A model generated the notes under the pieces. The model saw only the letters and a program-made list of their open reading frames with translations, did not search any database and was not told the DNA's origin. This document shows, in pieces, positions 62,205-64,000 of a stretch of DNA of 64,000 nt (the stretch's first letter is position 1; each line of letters begins with the position of its first letter). The stretch is from Lawsonia intracellularis PHE/MN1-00 (lineage in GTDB: Bacteria > Desulfobacterota > Desulfovibrionia > Desulfovibrionales > Desulfovibrionaceae). The translations under genes and the position numbers were made by a program. The DNA lies in assembly GCF_000055945.1 (NCBI RefSeq), contig NC_008011.1, positions 1,049,501 to 1,113,500 of the forward strand, given 5' to 3'.

Positions 62205-63902
62205 ATGAAGATACATAGTAGTGCATGGATCATTATTGGAGCTTTAGGCCTATGGTTTGGTGTAGAAAATCCTATATGTTATATCCCAGGTCTTATTTTT
62301 TTCTATCCTTTATCTTTAATTATATTAGGACATAATGCACCAGGAAAAGTTGATGCATTAAGAGCTGGCTGGATTCTAGGATTACTAGGATCATCTTTAA
62401 GTCTTTATTGGCTAGCTGTTCCCATACATACTATAGGTGGTTTACCATGGTTGCTTGCTTGCCCTTGTGTTGTCCTTGTTGGTGGTTCTTTAGGATTTTT
62501 TTCTGGTTTGTTTTCATTCTTTGTTTTTTGTTTTCATCATATACAATTTTGGCAGAAAAGCTTAATGCTAGGATTGGTATGGTATTTAATTGAGTGGATA
62601 AAAAGTTGGTTTTTTACAGGGTTCCCTTGGCTTCCTTTTACAATGGGATTTGCACGATATCCTGTTATGTTACAATGTGCATCTATTATTGGTTCATATG
62701 CTTTGAGTGGACTATATGTAGCTATTCTTTGTTTAGTTTTCTATAGTATTCTCTATTCTCAGTCCAAAGATATTCATAAGTGTAGTATTAAGTGGCCCTT
62801 AATAAGGGCTCTATCTGTAGCCTGTATTCTTTTTATAAGTATTGTACTTTTTGGATACATAACTTTAAAGACAAATCCCATTGATATGAATATACAAGAT
62901 GGAGTTACTATAGCTATTATACAGGGGAATGATGATCAGATTGTTAAATGGAATCCTCAAACAAAATATCGATCTGCTCAAAAATATGTTAGGGCTAGTG
63001 AGGAGTTGTTAAAAAATATTTTTCGACTTCATGAAGGTGGGAATACATATTATCCTGACGTTTTTTTGTGGCCTGAAACAGTCATTTTATTTGATTTTAA
63101 AGCTGAAGTTGAAAAAGGCATACATAATCCTTTAACATATTTTGTAAATAAATATCAGATTCCTGTTATTTTTGGAGCACCTGGAATAGAAACAGCAGGG
63201 AAAGACATAACTATTTTTAATAGATTATATTATTATAGTCCAGGTAACTATAGATTAGATTGCAGTGAATCAAATAAAATAAATAAATCTCTTCAGTGGT
63301 ATGATAAAGAGCATTTAGTCCCATTTGGAGAATATACACCTCTTTTTTTCAATTTTCCTTTTTTAAGTCAACTATTGCAGGAGGTAGGTACATATACTCC
63401 AGGTGAAAAGGTGGCTCCACTTCTTTTTGAAATAAAAGAAACAGTAAAGAAAGGAAGTATAGCATGCTATAGAACTATTTCAATGGGTATACTTATTTGT
63501 TATGAGGTAATTTTCCCTGAGTTAGCAAGAAAGCGTGTAGCTGAGGGGGCACAAGTATTTATTACTGTAAGCAATGATTCATGGTTTGGCCATACTATTG
63601 CACCAGTTCAGCATTTACAAATTGCCCAGATGCGATCAATAGAGTTTGGACGGTGGATGGCTCGAGCTGCTGTAACAGGGATATCTGCTTTTATAGATCC
63701 TTATGGCCGTATTATAGATTCAACAAAAATTTTTATCCCTACATACCTTGTTGGAACTATAAGACCTATTATAGATAATACGGTCTTCTTTTGGATAGAG
63801 CCATGGCTTCCAACTTTTGCTATCTTAGTATTATGTATTATGTTGTGGAAAAATAACTTAATAACCCATTCTTGTGGACATAAAAGTAGAGGGTGTTCAT
63901 GA
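62205..63902 (+). CDS. lnt: Lnt, apolipoprotein N-acyltransferase
   Basis: Adds the third acyl chain to lipoproteins in the inner membrane. About eight hydrophobic segments, most in residues 1-215, then a periplasmic nitrilase domain with the Glu-Lys-Cys triad: WPETVILF (Glu), DKEHLVPFGEYTPL (Lys), ILICYEVIFPE (Cys). C-terminal block SNDSWFGHTIAPVQHLQIAQ. Length 565 aa, slightly long owing to the loop near 330-350. The stop overlaps the prfB start (ATGA). Confidence 0.94.
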   Translation: MKIHSSAWIIIGALGLWFGVENPICYIPGLIFFYPLSLIILGHNAPGKVDALRAGWILGLLGSSLSLYWLAVPIHTIGGLPWLLACPCVVLVGGSLGFFSGLFSFFVFCFHHIQFWQKSLMLGLVWYLIEWIKSWFFTGFPWLPFTMGFARYPVMLQCASIIGSYALSGLYVAILCLVFYSILYSQSKDIHKCSIKWPLIRALSVACILFISIVLFGYITLKTNPIDMNIQDGVTIAIIQGNDDQIVKWNPQTKYRSAQKYVRASEELLKNIFRLHEGGNTYYPDVFLWPETVILFDFKAEVEKGIHNPLTYFVNKYQIPVIFGAPGIETAGKDITIFNRLYYYSPGNYRLDCSESNKINKSLQWYDKEHLVPFGEYTPLFFNFPFLSQLLQEVGTYTPGEKVAPLLFEIKETVKKGSIACYRTISMGILICYEVIFPELARKRVAEGAQVFITVSNDSWFGHTIAPVQHLQIAQMRSIEFGRWMARAAVTGISAFIDPYGRIIDSTKIFIPTYLVGTIRPIIDNTVFFWIEPWLPTFAILVLCIMLWKNNLITHSCGHKSRGCS

Positions 63903-64000
63903 TTCAGTTTCCTGAGTTAAAGGCATGTATCCTATCTTTATCAGAGCAGTTTGAAATTTTTTGGAGGCGTCTTTGACCAACCATCTTATAAAAATCGTCT
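63899..64000 (+). CDS. prfB: prfB (release factor 2) 5' end with programmed +1 frameshift site
   Basis: RF2 reads UGA and UAA stops. ATG at 63899 overlaps the lnt stop. The first frame reads MIQFPELKACILSLSEQFEI then FWRRL and meets TGA at 63974-63976. The classic autoregulation site is present: GGAGG (63963-63967) acts as internal Shine-Dalgarno just before CTTTGAC (63971-63977). Slipping +1 gives ...RRLDQPSYKNR, which matches RF2. When RF2 is scarce, UGA is decoded slowly and the frame shifts. The rest of the gene lies outside the window. Confidence 0.93.

Overview
The window is AT-rich bacterial chromosome (roughly two thirds A+T by eye). It carries a Desulfovibrio-type gene set: a flgB-flgC-fliE-fliF-fliG-fliH-fliI operon behind a sigma-54 promoter, the outer-membrane genes msbA/lpxL and lptF/lptG, selB, the gatC-gatA transamidation genes and a NikLMQO-type nickel/cobalt importer. 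Low GC, a Desulfovibrionaceae-like gene set, a large autotransporter and scattered decayed genes fit the obligate intracellular Lawsonia intracellularis or a close relative. This is inference from content; no database search was made. I saw no insertion sequence, prophage, CRISPR array or rRNA.

Layout. 1-11.3 kb: the end of a chemotaxis receptor, an rRNA m5C methyltransferase, a secreted FG-GAP protein, a glycosyltransferase, a DUF4198 protein, trmFO, an HD hydrolase, a BaiN-like flavoprotein, a nitroreductase broken by one TAA, and an OsmC protein. 11.3-13.1 kb: a gene-poor stretch with tRNA-Arg(CCT) and debris of small genes. 13.1-20.5 kb: the flagellar basal-body/export operon on the minus strand, including an extra 71-codon gene that copies the FliG-binding tail of FliF, and a frame-disrupted ORF where fliJ would be expected. 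20.7-23.3 kb: the metal importer. 23.5-30.2 kb: murJ, comEC (no normal start codon for its N-terminal part), murI and a RluB-type pseudouridine synthase. 30.4-33.7 kb: msbA, a DUF374 acyltransferase and lpxL. 33.7-34.5 kb: a gene-free stretch with a three-copy repeat and an orphan terminator. 34.5-39.5 kb: a DUF711/double-ACT pair and the one-carbon genes fhs-folD. 39.5-46.4 kb: rsmB, pgi with an NtrC-type two-component system, and sfsA. 46.4-53.7 kb: lptF-lptG, a 68-aa unknown, a UPF0173 hydrolase, tRNA-Arg(CCG), selB and gatC-gatA. 53.9-64 kb: an unknown 161-aa protein with its own sigma-54 promoter, a universal stress protein, a tsaC-like gene flanked by a 45-47 bp direct repeat, a 1340-aa autotransporter, rlmH, lnt, and the 5' end of prfB including its programmed frameshift site.

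How the parts work together. The two near-consensus sigma-54 promoters (flgB operon and the 161-aa gene) suggest the 161-aa protein belongs to the flagellar regulon. The pgi-linked NtrC-family regulator is a candidate sigma-54 activator, but its targets are unknown. MsbA, the acyltransferases, LptFG and Lnt together serve outer-membrane assembly. The DUF4198 protein may be a detached periplasmic partner of the metal importer 15 kb away. The nitroreductase, the fliJ-position ORF, the comEC 5' end and the 11.3-12.6 kb debris all look like ongoing gene decay. The most novel signals are the 71-aa FliF-tail mimic, the sigma-54-driven 161-aa protein, and the lysine-cluster repeats and RXRR site of the autotransporter.
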